Shown: positions 1-5,256 of the stretch, piece by piece
Layout of the letters: the number at the start of each line of letters is the position of its first letter
Position numbering within the stretch: the stretch's first letter is position 1
Program-made: the position numbers and the translations under genes
Source of the DNA: Clostridia bacterium
GTDB lineage: Bacteria; Bacillota; Clostridia; Oscillospirales; CAG-272
NCBI GenBank assembly: GCA_017624795.1
Contig: JAGAMJ010000004.1
Coordinates: 1 to 5,256 of the forward strand
Direction: 5' to 3'
DNA length: 5,256 nucleotides
Notes under the pieces: generated by a model
What the model saw: the letters and a program-made list of their open reading frames with translations, nothing else
What the model was told of the DNA's origin: nothing
Database searches by the model: none

Positions 1-1563
1 AACCTTTTTGGTGCGGTCAAAGGAAAAGTTGACGTGCTTGAATTCGATCCTACCGCCAAGATCCGCGTCGGTATTGCCCTTGCCAAAATCGTGCTCGGGC
101 TCGGCGTCCAGAATATCCATAATGCGCTCGGCAGATGCCATCGCGCTTTGGGTGGAATCGGAAAAGTTTGCAAAGAAGTTGACGGGCTCATAAAACATCG
201 AAGCATAGGAAATAAAGGAAACAAGCAAGCCGATGGTCAGCGCGCCGCCGTTTCCGCTTTGCAGATTTTGAATGGCCATGCTGCCGCCAAAGCCCCATAT
301 GACAACGGTGCCGCAAGAGATCAGGGTGTTTACAATGGCGGGATACACGTTTAAGATCTTACCCGCCTTGCTATCGGTCACACGCCACTCCTCAACGCAA
401 TCGGAAAAGCGTTTGGTGGTGTTTTTTTCGTTGGTGAAGGATTTGATCACGCGGATACCGGGGATCGTATCGGTCAAAACCGACGTCACAGCGGATGAGC
501 GCCGCCAGATACGGCGGTAGAAGGGCGCGATCTTTTTGCGGAAGATGCGCGAGCCGATCACAACGATCGGAACGGGACAAAGAGAGAGCAACGTCAGCTT
601 TGGATTCATAAACATCATAACGATAATGATGCCCGCCATTCGAAGTGCCTGCACGATCACGTCCTGCGTGACGTGCAGCATAAAGGTTTGCAGTGTGGCG
701 GTATCCGTGCTGATACGGTTGATGACCGCACCCGTTGAGGTCTTGTCGTAAAAGCGCATCGGCAGATGCTGCGCCTTTTCATAAACGTCACGGCGAATGC
801 TTGCTACGATTCGATCGCCCGATAAACGGATCAGATAGCCGCGAACACCCGAAATAGAAAAACGGACCACGTAAACGGCGACAAGCAAAAGAGAAACGAT
901 CAGCAGTGCGTGTGCATCGTAGCTTGGCAGAATGTCATCGACCAACGTTTTCGTCAAAAAGGGAGGCATTAAATGCAGGGTCGTTGTAAAAAGAGATAGG
1001 AATACAGAAAGGAACAGGATTCCGCTTTGGGGCTTCAAATAGGTGCCCAGCTTTTTGAGCAGCTTTCCCTTATTCATGCAGCCGATGCAGGGGACACCGG
1101 GCGCGGAAAGGGTGCGTCCGCACTTGGGGCAGACTGACAGCAGCTTTTCGTAAGCACCCTCGATCGCTTCCATTTCGCTTTCCACCGTTTCGCCCTCTTG
1201 CAGGCCCTGCACATAGGCGACAACGGCATCGCAAAGTCCCGCAACGGAAAAGGTGAAGCGAAAGAGGTCGTGAAGCTTACCGTCCTTTGTTTTAACACGA
1301 AGCAGACCGTTGCCGTACATTCGCTTTGTGAAGATCTTATCAATATCGGAAACGGCGATACACATGGTCACCTTTTCGTTTTCAAAATCAAAAGTAAAAA
1401 GAGAGGTGGCGGTGACCGCCAGCGCAGTTGTCGCGTAACGGTTATCTTTTGCGATCTCGCCGACGATCGCATACAGAATGGGATCGTTCTCGCTGCTCTT
1501 TGCAGCAAGCGCCGCGCTTTGCTTTTCGTCCAGGTGTTGATTGATCAAAAAATTGAGTGACAT
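1..1563 (-). CDS. ABC exporter (fused permease/ATPase) with N-terminal PH-like domain and zinc ribbon; C-terminus outside window
   Basis: This is an ATP-driven membrane exporter of the ABC-B type; the substrate cannot be told from sequence. The frame is open for 521 codons from the ATG at 1563 to the left edge. Residues about 28-122 look like a small beta-rich PH/GRAM-like cytoplasmic domain. Residues 145-162 form a zinc ribbon (CPKC, then CIGC: C145, C148, C159, C162). Residues about 180-470 are the six-helix exporter domain, with the coupling-helix signature RFYDKTSTGAVINRIS (270-285) and the FTNEKNTTKRF stretch (376-386). At about 506 the ATPase domain begins (IEFKHVNFSFD); Walker A and all later motifs lie outside the window. 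An in-frame TGA lies upstream and no other ATG, GTG or TTG intervenes, so the start is well fixed, although AAGGG sits only 2 nt before it. It has its own promoter. The PH-plus-ribbon-plus-exporter layout resembles uncharacterised clostridial ABC transporters from memory; a homodimer or a heterodimer is possible. Confidence 0.93.
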   Translation of the reverse strand, partial: MSLNFLINQHLDEKQSAALAAKSSENDPILYAIVGEIAKDNRYATTALAVTATSLFTFDFENEKVTMCIAVSDIDKIFTKRMYGNGLLRVKTKDGKLHDLFRFTFSVAGLCDAVVAYVQGLQEGETVESEMEAIEGAYEKLLSVCPKCGRTLSAPGVPCIGCMNKGKLLKKLGTYLKPQSGILFLSVFLSLFTTTLHLMPPFLTKTLVDDILPSYDAHALLIVSLLLVAVYVVRFSISGVRGYLIRLSGDRIVASIRRDVYEKAQHLPMRFYDKTSTGAVINRISTDTATLQTFMLHVTQDVIVQALRMAGIIIVMMFMNPKLTLLSLCPVPIVVIGSRIFRKKIAPFYRRIWRRSSAVTSVLTDTIPGIRVIKSFTNEKNTTKRFSDCVEEWRVTDSKAGKILNVYPAIVNTLISCGTVVIWGFGGSMAIQNLQSGNGGALTIGLLVSFISYASMFYEPVNFFANFSDSTQSAMASAERIMDILDAEPEHDFGKGNTDADLGGRIEFKHVNFSFDRTKKV

Positions 1564-1572
1564 AGCCCTTGT

Positions 1573-1597
1573 GTCGCGTTCGCGAAGGAACCGCGAC
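1573..1597 (-). promoter_or_regulatory. Leader hairpin just upstream of the ABC exporter start
   Basis: The predicted 50-nt leader of the exporter mRNA contains an imperfect hairpin. GTCGC (1597-1593) pairs with GCGAC (1577-1573), one G is bulged at 1592, and GTTC (1591-1588) pairs with GAAC (1581-1578) around the loop CTTCGC. It ends 9 nt before the start codon, next to the AAGGG that would serve as ribosome binding site. It could stabilise the leader or modulate ribosome access; a regulatory role is inference. It matches no riboswitch class I recognise. Confidence 0.4.
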
Positions 1598-1619
1598 CAT
1601 CCTTTTCGGTTGTGCCTTC

Positions 1620-1648
1620 AATATACTACGCAAAGGGGTAAAAGTCAA
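1620..1648 (-). promoter_or_regulatory. Sigma-A promoter for the ABC exporter gene
   Basis: On the minus strand a -35 box TTGACT (1648-1643) and a -10 box TATATT (1625-1620) are separated by exactly 17 nt, one mismatch each from consensus. There is no TGn extension of the -10. An A at 1613, seven bases beyond the -10, is the likely transcription start, giving a leader of about 50 nt before the ATG at 1563. A/T-rich sequence immediately upstream could act as an UP element. The promoter makes the exporter a separate transcription unit from the topoisomerase operon. Confidence 0.8.
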
Positions 1649-1752
1649 GCGTTTTTGACAAAATTCTTTGAAAGTTTTTCCTCTGGAAAAAAGCTTTTAC
1701 ATTTTCCCGATATTTTTGAAAAAATCAAGGACGTTTCGGTGTGCAATCATAA
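1649..1752. other. AT-rich intergenic stretch upstream of the exporter promoter
   Basis: This spacer lies between the hairpin that ends the topoisomerase unit and the -35 box of the exporter promoter. It is rich in A and T runs and contains small dyads: a palindrome AAAAGCTTTT (1689-1698), GGAAAA/TTTTCC arms (1685-1690 and 1702-1707), and a near-palindrome around 1709-1726. These could form an UP element or an operator, but the low complexity of the tract makes such dyads expected by chance. I see no coding frame with a credible start and no RNA gene in it. Confidence 0.5.
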
Positions 1753-1794
1753 GCAAACGGCAGGAGCAAGCGCACGCTTGCTCCTGCCGTTTGC
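1753..1794 (-). terminator. Perfect 20-bp inverted repeat, likely terminator of the topoisomerase unit
   Basis: Two perfectly complementary 20-base arms (1753-1772 and 1775-1794) are separated by two bases, giving in practice about 18-19 bp and a four-base loop. The stem starts two bases after the TAA of the small membrane protein gene, the expected place for a transcription terminator. On the minus strand the stem is followed by TTATGATTG rather than an uninterrupted T run, and on the plus strand by ATTTAATGG, so intrinsic termination may be inefficient. It may also protect the mRNA 3' end from exonucleases. Confidence 0.7.
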
Positions 1795-1796
1795 AT

Positions 1797-1979
1797 TTAA
1801 TGGTCGTGAGTGTCCTCGGTCTGCTCCTGTTGCGCTTTTTCTTCGGCGGCTTTTTTCTCTTGAACGTTCAAAATGATCATTTGAACGGTCAGCACAGCTA
1901 TGCCAAGAACCATCAGGATCGCCAGGATCCACGCCAGAATGCGTGCGTTCAGTTTTGCTTTTTTTGTACTCATTTTCAT
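1797..1979 (-). CDS. Small single-pass membrane protein, unknown function
   Basis: The 60-residue product has a basic N-terminus (KKAKLNAR, about residues 6-13), one hydrophobic segment at about 14-37, and a charged, probably helical tail rich in K, E and Q that ends in THDH. The positive-inside rule predicts a cytoplasmic N-terminus and a tail outside the membrane; there is no signal-peptidase motif, so it is probably a membrane anchor. The ATG at 1979 lies 4 nt after GGAG and the ATG at 1973 lies 10 nt after it, so either could be used; the second would give a 58-residue protein. The gene begins 8 nt after the topoisomerase stop and ends 2 nt before the hairpin, so it is almost certainly co-transcribed and coupled to that gene. 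I do not recognise the family. It recalls other tiny clostridial membrane proteins of unknown role. Confidence 0.78.
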   Translation of the reverse strand: MKMSTKKAKLNARILAWILAILMVLGIAVLTVQMIILNVQEKKAAEEKAQQEQTEDTHDH

Positions 1980-1982
1980 GTA

Positions 1983-1989
1983 TCTCCTT
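1983..1989 (-). promoter_or_regulatory. Ribosome binding site overlapping the topoisomerase stop codon
   Basis: AAGGAGA (1989-1983) is a strong Shine-Dalgarno for the small membrane protein. Its first two A's are also the last two bases of the topoisomerase TAA stop (1990-1988). Ribosomes ending the topoisomerase would therefore sit on this site, which favours translational coupling or re-initiation. Confidence 0.8.
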
Positions 1990-4258
1990 AAATTTTATCA
2001 TCCATTGACAGCTGCATTGCCTCTACGTTTTTGTCGTTCAGCAACACACCCGTAGCGGGTAATTTATACTTGCGGTAACCCTTTGGATCACCGTAAAGCT
2101 CGGTAAAGTTTGAAAGGGCGGAAACGATCGCTTTTTCCTTGCGCCCAAAGCTCATCAGCGTGACACCGCCCGAGGAGCGCGTCGTTTTGACGGGGATCAG
2201 AGAGGACTTAAAGACAATGGCGCGCTCGGCGTCCGAGAGCAGCATGATCTCAAAGGGGTTTTTCTCTGTTTCATAGAAGATCCCGACAATGGGGGAATTG
2301 GGGGAATAAGCGCCCGTAAGCTTGCGGCGATTTCCCTTGGTTTCATAAGCCGTGATGGGAACACGCACACCCTTGCCGTTCGCGAAGATAAACACCATAT
2401 TCTCGCCCTCTGGATAGGTGTTTTGCACCTTCATGAAGATGGGGTGCTCGTCCTTGTCCATTTTGAGCTCGGCATTCAGGAAAATGCCCATAGCAGATGC
2501 CTTCGTCACGTCGAAGGCGTCTACCTCAACGCGGTAGACCTGTGCTTGGTCGGTAAAGATCAGCAAAAGATCCTTGTTTTCGGCATCGAAGATCTGGTTG
2601 ATCTCATCGCCTTCCTTTAACTTTTGCTCGTCCTTTCCGATCCTTGCGCTGCCTTGCAGTGATTGGAAGGTGATCTTCTTGAAATATCCCTCCTTGGTCA
2701 GCACCAAGCGCACGGGATAATTCTCAACGGTTTCTTCCTCAACGGTGTCCTCGATATCGGAGGCGAACAGCAGCTGCGACTGTCTTGGCTTGCCATACTT
2801 TTTCTTGATCTCGGTGAGCTGCTCGGCGATCTTGGCACGAAGCTTGAGTTCATCGGCAAGGGTTGCTTCGATATCCGAAATAGCAACTCGCAGTTCTTCT
2901 ATTTCCTGTATGCAGTTGAGCATGTATTTTTTGTTGAGATTACGCAGCTTGATGTTGGCGATATATTCCGCTTGTATCTGGTCGATCTCAAAGCCGGCGA
3001 TCAGATCGGTGATGACCTGCTCGTCTGTTTCGGCCTTTCGGATGATGCGTACTGCCTTGTCGATATCCAACAAGACCTTTCCCAGTGCCTTGATCAAATG
3101 TAAGCGGTCCTTTTTCTTTTGCAGATCAAAGCGCAGCTCGCGGCGCACGCATTCCGTGCGGAACAGGATCCATTCCTTCAAAATATCTACCACACCGAGC
3201 TGACGGGGGGTGGAGTTGATCAAGACGTTAAAGTTGCACTTGAAGCTATCTTCAAGGGGCGTGAGCTTAAAGAGCTTGTTCATGAGCTTATCGGGATCGG
3301 TGCCTTTTTTGAGGTCGAGCGTCAGCTTGAAGCCGTTGAGGTCGATCTCGTCGCGGAAATCGCTGATCTCCTTGATCTTGCCCTCCTTCACAAGCGACGC
3401 GATGCTATCCAGGATCGCCTCGATGCTGGTGGAATAGGGGATCTGCAAAATATCGATGCAGTTTGCTTCCTTATCGTATTTATAGCGCGATCTGATGCGG
3501 ATCGGGCCCTGACCTGTTTCGTAGATCTTACGCATTTGATCTCGGTCGTAGATAATAAGCCCGCCGCCCGCAAAATCGGGTGCCTTGATCAGATCAAGGA
3601 TCTTTTCAATACTCGTTTTTGGGTTGCGCAGAAGGGCGATCGCGCCGTCACAGACCTCGGCAAGGTTGAACGAGCAGATGTTGGACGCCATACCGACCGC
3701 AATACCCGTATTGGGCGTGACAAGCACGTTGGGGAAGGTAGTGGGCAGCAGAACGGGCTCCTTCATGGTGTTGTCGTAGTTATCCACAAAATCCACGGCA
3801 TCGCGGTCAATGCCCGAAAAGATCTCATTGCAAATGCCGTCAAGCTTGACCTCGGTATAACGGGAAGCCGCGTATTTCATATCACTGGAATACTGCTTAC
3901 CAAAGCTTCCCTTGGAGTCGACCAAGGGGTGAAGCAGCGCCGCGTGACCGCGTGTCAGGCGCACCATGGTTTCATAGATCGCGGCGTCGCCGTGAGGGTT
4001 GAGCTTCATCGTCTGTCCCACAACGTTGGCGCTTTTGGTCTTGTTGCCTGTTAAAAGTCCCATCTTATACATGGTATACAGGAGCTTACGGTGCGAGGGC
4101 TTGAGTCCGTCGATCTCGGGGATCGCACGGGAGATGATCACGCTCATAACGTAGGGCATGTAGTTCTTCTCAATGGTTTCCGTGATGGGCTGCGGCGTCG
4201 AGGGTGCAGGAATGATGCGGGAGTGTTCGGTGACGGGAGAGCTTTTTTTCTTTGCCAT
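1988..4258 (-). CDS. Type IIA DNA topoisomerase subunit A (ParC/GyrA-like, clostridial paralogue)
   Basis: This is the DNA breakage-reunion subunit of a type IIA topoisomerase, which with a B-subunit ATPase passes one duplex through another. The 756-residue protein starts with a variable tail (1-25) and the winged-helix breakage domain: R44 in SRAIPEIDGLKPSHRK (43-58), NPHGDAAIYE (87-96), and AASRYTEVKL (130-139) with catalytic Y134. FPNVLV and GIAVGMASNICSFNL follow at 175-199, then the tower and a long coiled-coil around 365-490. From about 515 there are beta-propeller-type blade repeats, including VRLVLTKEGYFKKI, DLLLIFTD and NMVFIFANGKG. The canonical GyrA box (QRRGGRG) is absent; the matching place (about 533-542) reads LQGSARIGKD. 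That argues against gyrase-type supercoiling and for a topo IV-like enzyme. Overall it most resembles the extra A subunit I recall from Clostridia, so I leave the symbol blank. A good ribosome binding site precedes the ATG; no B subunit lies in the window. Confidence 0.95.
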   Translation of the reverse strand: MAKKKSSPVTEHSRIIPAPSTPQPITETIEKNYMPYVMSVIISRAIPEIDGLKPSHRKLLYTMYKMGLLTGNKTKSANVVGQTMKLNPHGDAAIYETMVRLTRGHAALLHPLVDSKGSFGKQYSSDMKYAASRYTEVKLDGICNEIFSGIDRDAVDFVDNYDNTMKEPVLLPTTFPNVLVTPNTGIAVGMASNICSFNLAEVCDGAIALLRNPKTSIEKILDLIKAPDFAGGGLIIYDRDQMRKIYETGQGPIRIRSRYKYDKEANCIDILQIPYSTSIEAILDSIASLVKEGKIKEISDFRDEIDLNGFKLTLDLKKGTDPDKLMNKLFKLTPLEDSFKCNFNVLINSTPRQLGVVDILKEWILFRTECVRRELRFDLQKKKDRLHLIKALGKVLLDIDKAVRIIRKAETDEQVITDLIAGFEIDQIQAEYIANIKLRNLNKKYMLNCIQEIEELRVAISDIEATLADELKLRAKIAEQLTEIKKKYGKPRQSQLLFASDIEDTVEEETVENYPVRLVLTKEGYFKKITFQSLQGSARIGKDEQKLKEGDEINQIFDAENKDLLLIFTDQAQVYRVEVDAFDVTKASAMGIFLNAELKMDKDEHPIFMKVQNTYPEGENMVFIFANGKGVRVPITAYETKGNRRKLTGAYSPNSPIVGIFYETEKNPFEIMLLSDAERAIVFKSSLIPVKTTRSSGGVTLMSFGRKEKAIVSALSNFTELYGDPKGYRKYKLPATGVLLNDKNVEAMQLSMDDKI

Positions 4259-4264
4259 CTTAAA

Positions 4265-4272
4265 CTTCCTTT
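4265..4272 (-). promoter_or_regulatory. Ribosome binding site fixing the topoisomerase start
   Basis: AAAGGAAG (4272-4265) lies six bases before the ATG at 4258, the usual distance, and supports this start. The site sits inside the 24-nt gap after the TGA of the Sua5-like gene. No promoter boxes fit in that gap, so the topoisomerase is probably read from an upstream promoter. Confidence 0.7.
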
Positions 4273-4282
4273 CGGTTTATGT

Positions 4283-5119
4283 TCAGTCAATATGAAGGAC
4301 CGTATGTGCCGCAGCGCGGATCGCGCGGTTATACAGTGCAAGTCCAAGCCCCGTTTTTGACGGGAGGTGGGCATAAAGCTGGCGGATATTTGACGCATTG
4401 TCCGCGTCGCGCAGGGCGGCGAACAAGCGGTGTGCCTGCGCTTCAAGATCGGCGCTCTTTCCAACGGGGAAAAGCGTGGCGTTCTTTGGCATCAGGGGAA
4501 TTTCTTCCTCAAAGCAAAGGATCCCAACGCCCACCTCTTTGGCTTTTTCAACAAGGAACGCGCGAACGGCGTCTTCGTTTCCTTCAAGCAGTGTCAGTGG
4601 CGCGCTTGGCGCGTAGTGACGGTATTTCATACCGGGGGAAAGCACGCGCTCGCCCTCGCCAAGTGCAGCCATTACGGCTTTGGAAACGGTCAAGGTGGAC
4701 AAAACCTCTTTGAGGTCGTCCGGCGTCACTGCGCCCGGGCGCAGTAAAATACCGCTATCGCCCTCTAACTTGACGATGGTGGATTCCAGCCCCACCTCGC
4801 AATCGCCACCGTCCAGGATCATATCCACCCGTCCAAGCAGATCCTCAATGACGTGCGCGGCACAGGTGGGGGAGGGCTTGCCCGATCGGTTTGCGGAGGG
4901 TGCTGCGATCGGAACGCCTGCCGCGCGGATCAGAGCCCGTGCCACGGGGTGTGCGGGACAGCGGACTGCAACGCTGTCAAGACCGCCCGTGACCGAAAGG
5001 GGGATCGTATCTTTTTTTGGTAAGATCACCGTGAGTGGTCCGGGCATAAAGCGCCTTGCCAGACGGTAATAAGCGTCACTTGTGACGGCGTAGGGCTCGG
5101 CGTCCTCGGGATTTGCCAC
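4283..5119 (-). CDS. Sua5/YrdC/YwlC-type L-threonylcarbamoyladenylate synthase, N-terminus missing
   Basis: The family makes threonylcarbamoyl-AMP from threonine, bicarbonate and ATP, the first step of tRNA t6A37 modification in the cytoplasm. Numbering from the GTG at 5119, the YrdC domain shows FMPGPLTVILPK (24-35), AVRCPAHPVA (51-60), PIAAPSANRSGKPSPT (70-85), GLESTIVKL (110-118) and LLRPGAVT (125-132). The linker SPGMKYRHYAP (161-171) leads to the C-terminal Sua5 domain ending near TGLGLALYNRAIRAAAH (256-272), so this is the long two-domain form. The GTG is not a credible true start: homology continues upstream to GRPSDNPLIIH (from 5152), and the frame is closed by a TGA at 5185-5183 with no ATG between. 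The usual N-terminal PTETVYGLG segment, about 50 residues, is found in no frame, and the lysine of the KGRPSDNP nucleotide-binding motif is a glutamate here. The copy as read is probably inactive, or is joined wrongly in the assembly. It lies 24 nt upstream of the topoisomerase. Confidence 0.85.
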   Translation of the reverse strand: MANPEDAEPYAVTSDAYYRLARRFMPGPLTVILPKKDTIPLSVTGGLDSVAVRCPAHPVARALIRAAGVPIAAPSANRSGKPSPTCAAHVIEDLLGRVDMILDGGDCEVGLESTIVKLEGDSGILLRPGAVTPDDLKEVLSTLTVSKAVMAALGEGERVLSPGMKYRHYAPSAPLTLLEGNEDAVRAFLVEKAKEVGVGILCFEEEIPLMPKNATLFPVGKSADLEAQAHRLFAALRDADNASNIRQLYAHLPSKTGLGLALYNRAIRAAAHTVLHID

Positions 5120-5127
5120 GTGAATGA

Positions 5128-5256
5128 TCAGGGGGTTGTCCGATGGGCGTCCCTCTCCACGAATTGCAATGCCACGGCTCTGTCAAGGAGTGTTTCGAGC
5201 GGATCGGTTACGAAGTTTCCGAGCTTATAGCCGTCCAGAACGTAAAAATCGCAGGG
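5128..5256 (-). CDS. C-terminal part of an unrecognised protein entering from the right edge
   Basis: A frame open from the window edge runs 42 codons to the TGA at 5130-5128. The first 30 or so residues read like real protein (DFYVLDGYKLGNF, then DPLETLLDRAVA), with codons such as GAT TTT TAC GTT CTG GAC GGC TAT AAG. The last dozen (QFVERDAHRTTP) are read out of frame across sequence that clearly encodes GRPSDNPL of the Sua5-like gene. The genuine coding part therefore probably stops being authentic somewhere around 5150-5185. It does not contain the Sua5 N-terminal motifs. I do not recognise the family, and no start is visible. Confidence 0.4.
   Translation of the reverse strand, partial: PCDFYVLDGYKLGNFVTDPLETLLDRAVALQFVERDAHRTTP
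5150..5185. other. Apparent junction between an unknown gene and the truncated Sua5-like gene
   Basis: To the left of about 5152 the minus strand encodes Sua5 in one frame. To the right of about 5170 a different frame carries the coding-like signal, and the Sua5 frame is stopped at 5185-5183. No direct repeat, IS end or inverted repeat marks the join. The arrangement fits a deletion, a recombination event or an assembly chimera; the sequence alone does not decide between them. Confidence 0.45.

Noticed and set aside
1442..1648. Minus-strand frame of 68 codons overlapping the exporter start
   Set aside because: Its first ATG (1648) lies inside the exporter promoter, upstream of the predicted transcription start; the internal ATG at 1600 has its AAAAGG directly abutting. 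The product is arginine-rich and low in conserved character, and the exporter frame explains the same DNA.
1685..1707. GGAAAA...TTTTCC dyad as a second terminator
   Set aside because: The arms are only six bases in a low-complexity A/T tract, no gene ends next to it, and such dyads are expected by chance here.
2663..3203. Overlapping plus-strand frames of about 146 and 152 codons
   Set aside because: Both are antisense to the topoisomerase coiled-coil region; their composition is that of a mirrored coding strand and shows no domain.
3119..4054. A 311-codon open frame on the plus strand, opposite the topoisomerase
   Set aside because: It lies wholly antisense to strongly conserved topoisomerase sequence, has no recognisable motifs and no good ribosome binding site. 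It is best explained by the codon pattern of the gene on the other strand.
4279..4747. Plus-strand frames opposite the Sua5-like gene
   Set aside because: They mirror clear Sua5 coding sequence on the minus strand and have no motifs of their own.
5119..5182. Programmed frameshift joining the edge fragment to Sua5
   Set aside because: No slippery sequence or downstream structure is evident, and the edge fragment does not carry the missing Sua5 N-terminal motifs, so a frameshift would not restore a normal protein.

Overview
All genes that can be supported lie on the minus strand, and together they look like an ordinary chromosomal segment of a low-to-mid GC Firmicute, most likely a Clostridia/Oscillospirales-type anaerobe. 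Three things point there: a clostridial-type paralogue of the GyrA/ParC family (NPHGDAAIYE and AASRYTEVKL motifs), an ABC exporter with an N-terminal PH-like domain plus zinc ribbon of the sort I recall from that group, and strong AAGGAG-type ribosome binding sites with a TTGACT-17-TATATT promoter. The lineage is inferred from recalled protein features, not from a search.

Layout, read in the direction of transcription (right to left). From 5256 to about 5128 runs an open frame with coding-like composition that enters from the window edge and has no family I recognise. It abuts and overlaps a Sua5/TsaC-type threonylcarbamoyl-AMP synthase gene (homology from about 5152 to 4283) whose N-terminal part is absent, so this end is a junction: either a truncated gene or an assembly error. 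A 24-nt gap with a good ribosome binding site leads into a complete 756-codon type IIA topoisomerase A subunit (4258-1988). Eight bases later comes a 60-residue single-pass membrane protein (1979-1797) whose Shine-Dalgarno overlaps the topoisomerase stop codon. A perfect 20-bp inverted repeat (1753-1794) closes this unit.

Between 1752 and 1564 lies an AT-rich gene-free stretch holding a near-consensus sigma-A promoter, a predicted 50-nt leader and a leader hairpin. These precede a second transcription unit: an ABC exporter running from 1563 off the left edge, with 521 codons visible, ending just after the nucleotide-binding domain begins.

The genes do not form one obvious pathway. Sua5 acts in the universal tRNA t6A37 modification, the topoisomerase in DNA topology or decatenation, and the exporter at the membrane. 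I see no tRNA, rRNA, CRISPR array, IS element or phage gene, and nothing convincing as a new multi-gene system. The points most worth a second look are the Sua5 junction, the architecture of the exporter, the quinolone-pocket substitutions in the topoisomerase, and the tightly coupled small membrane protein.
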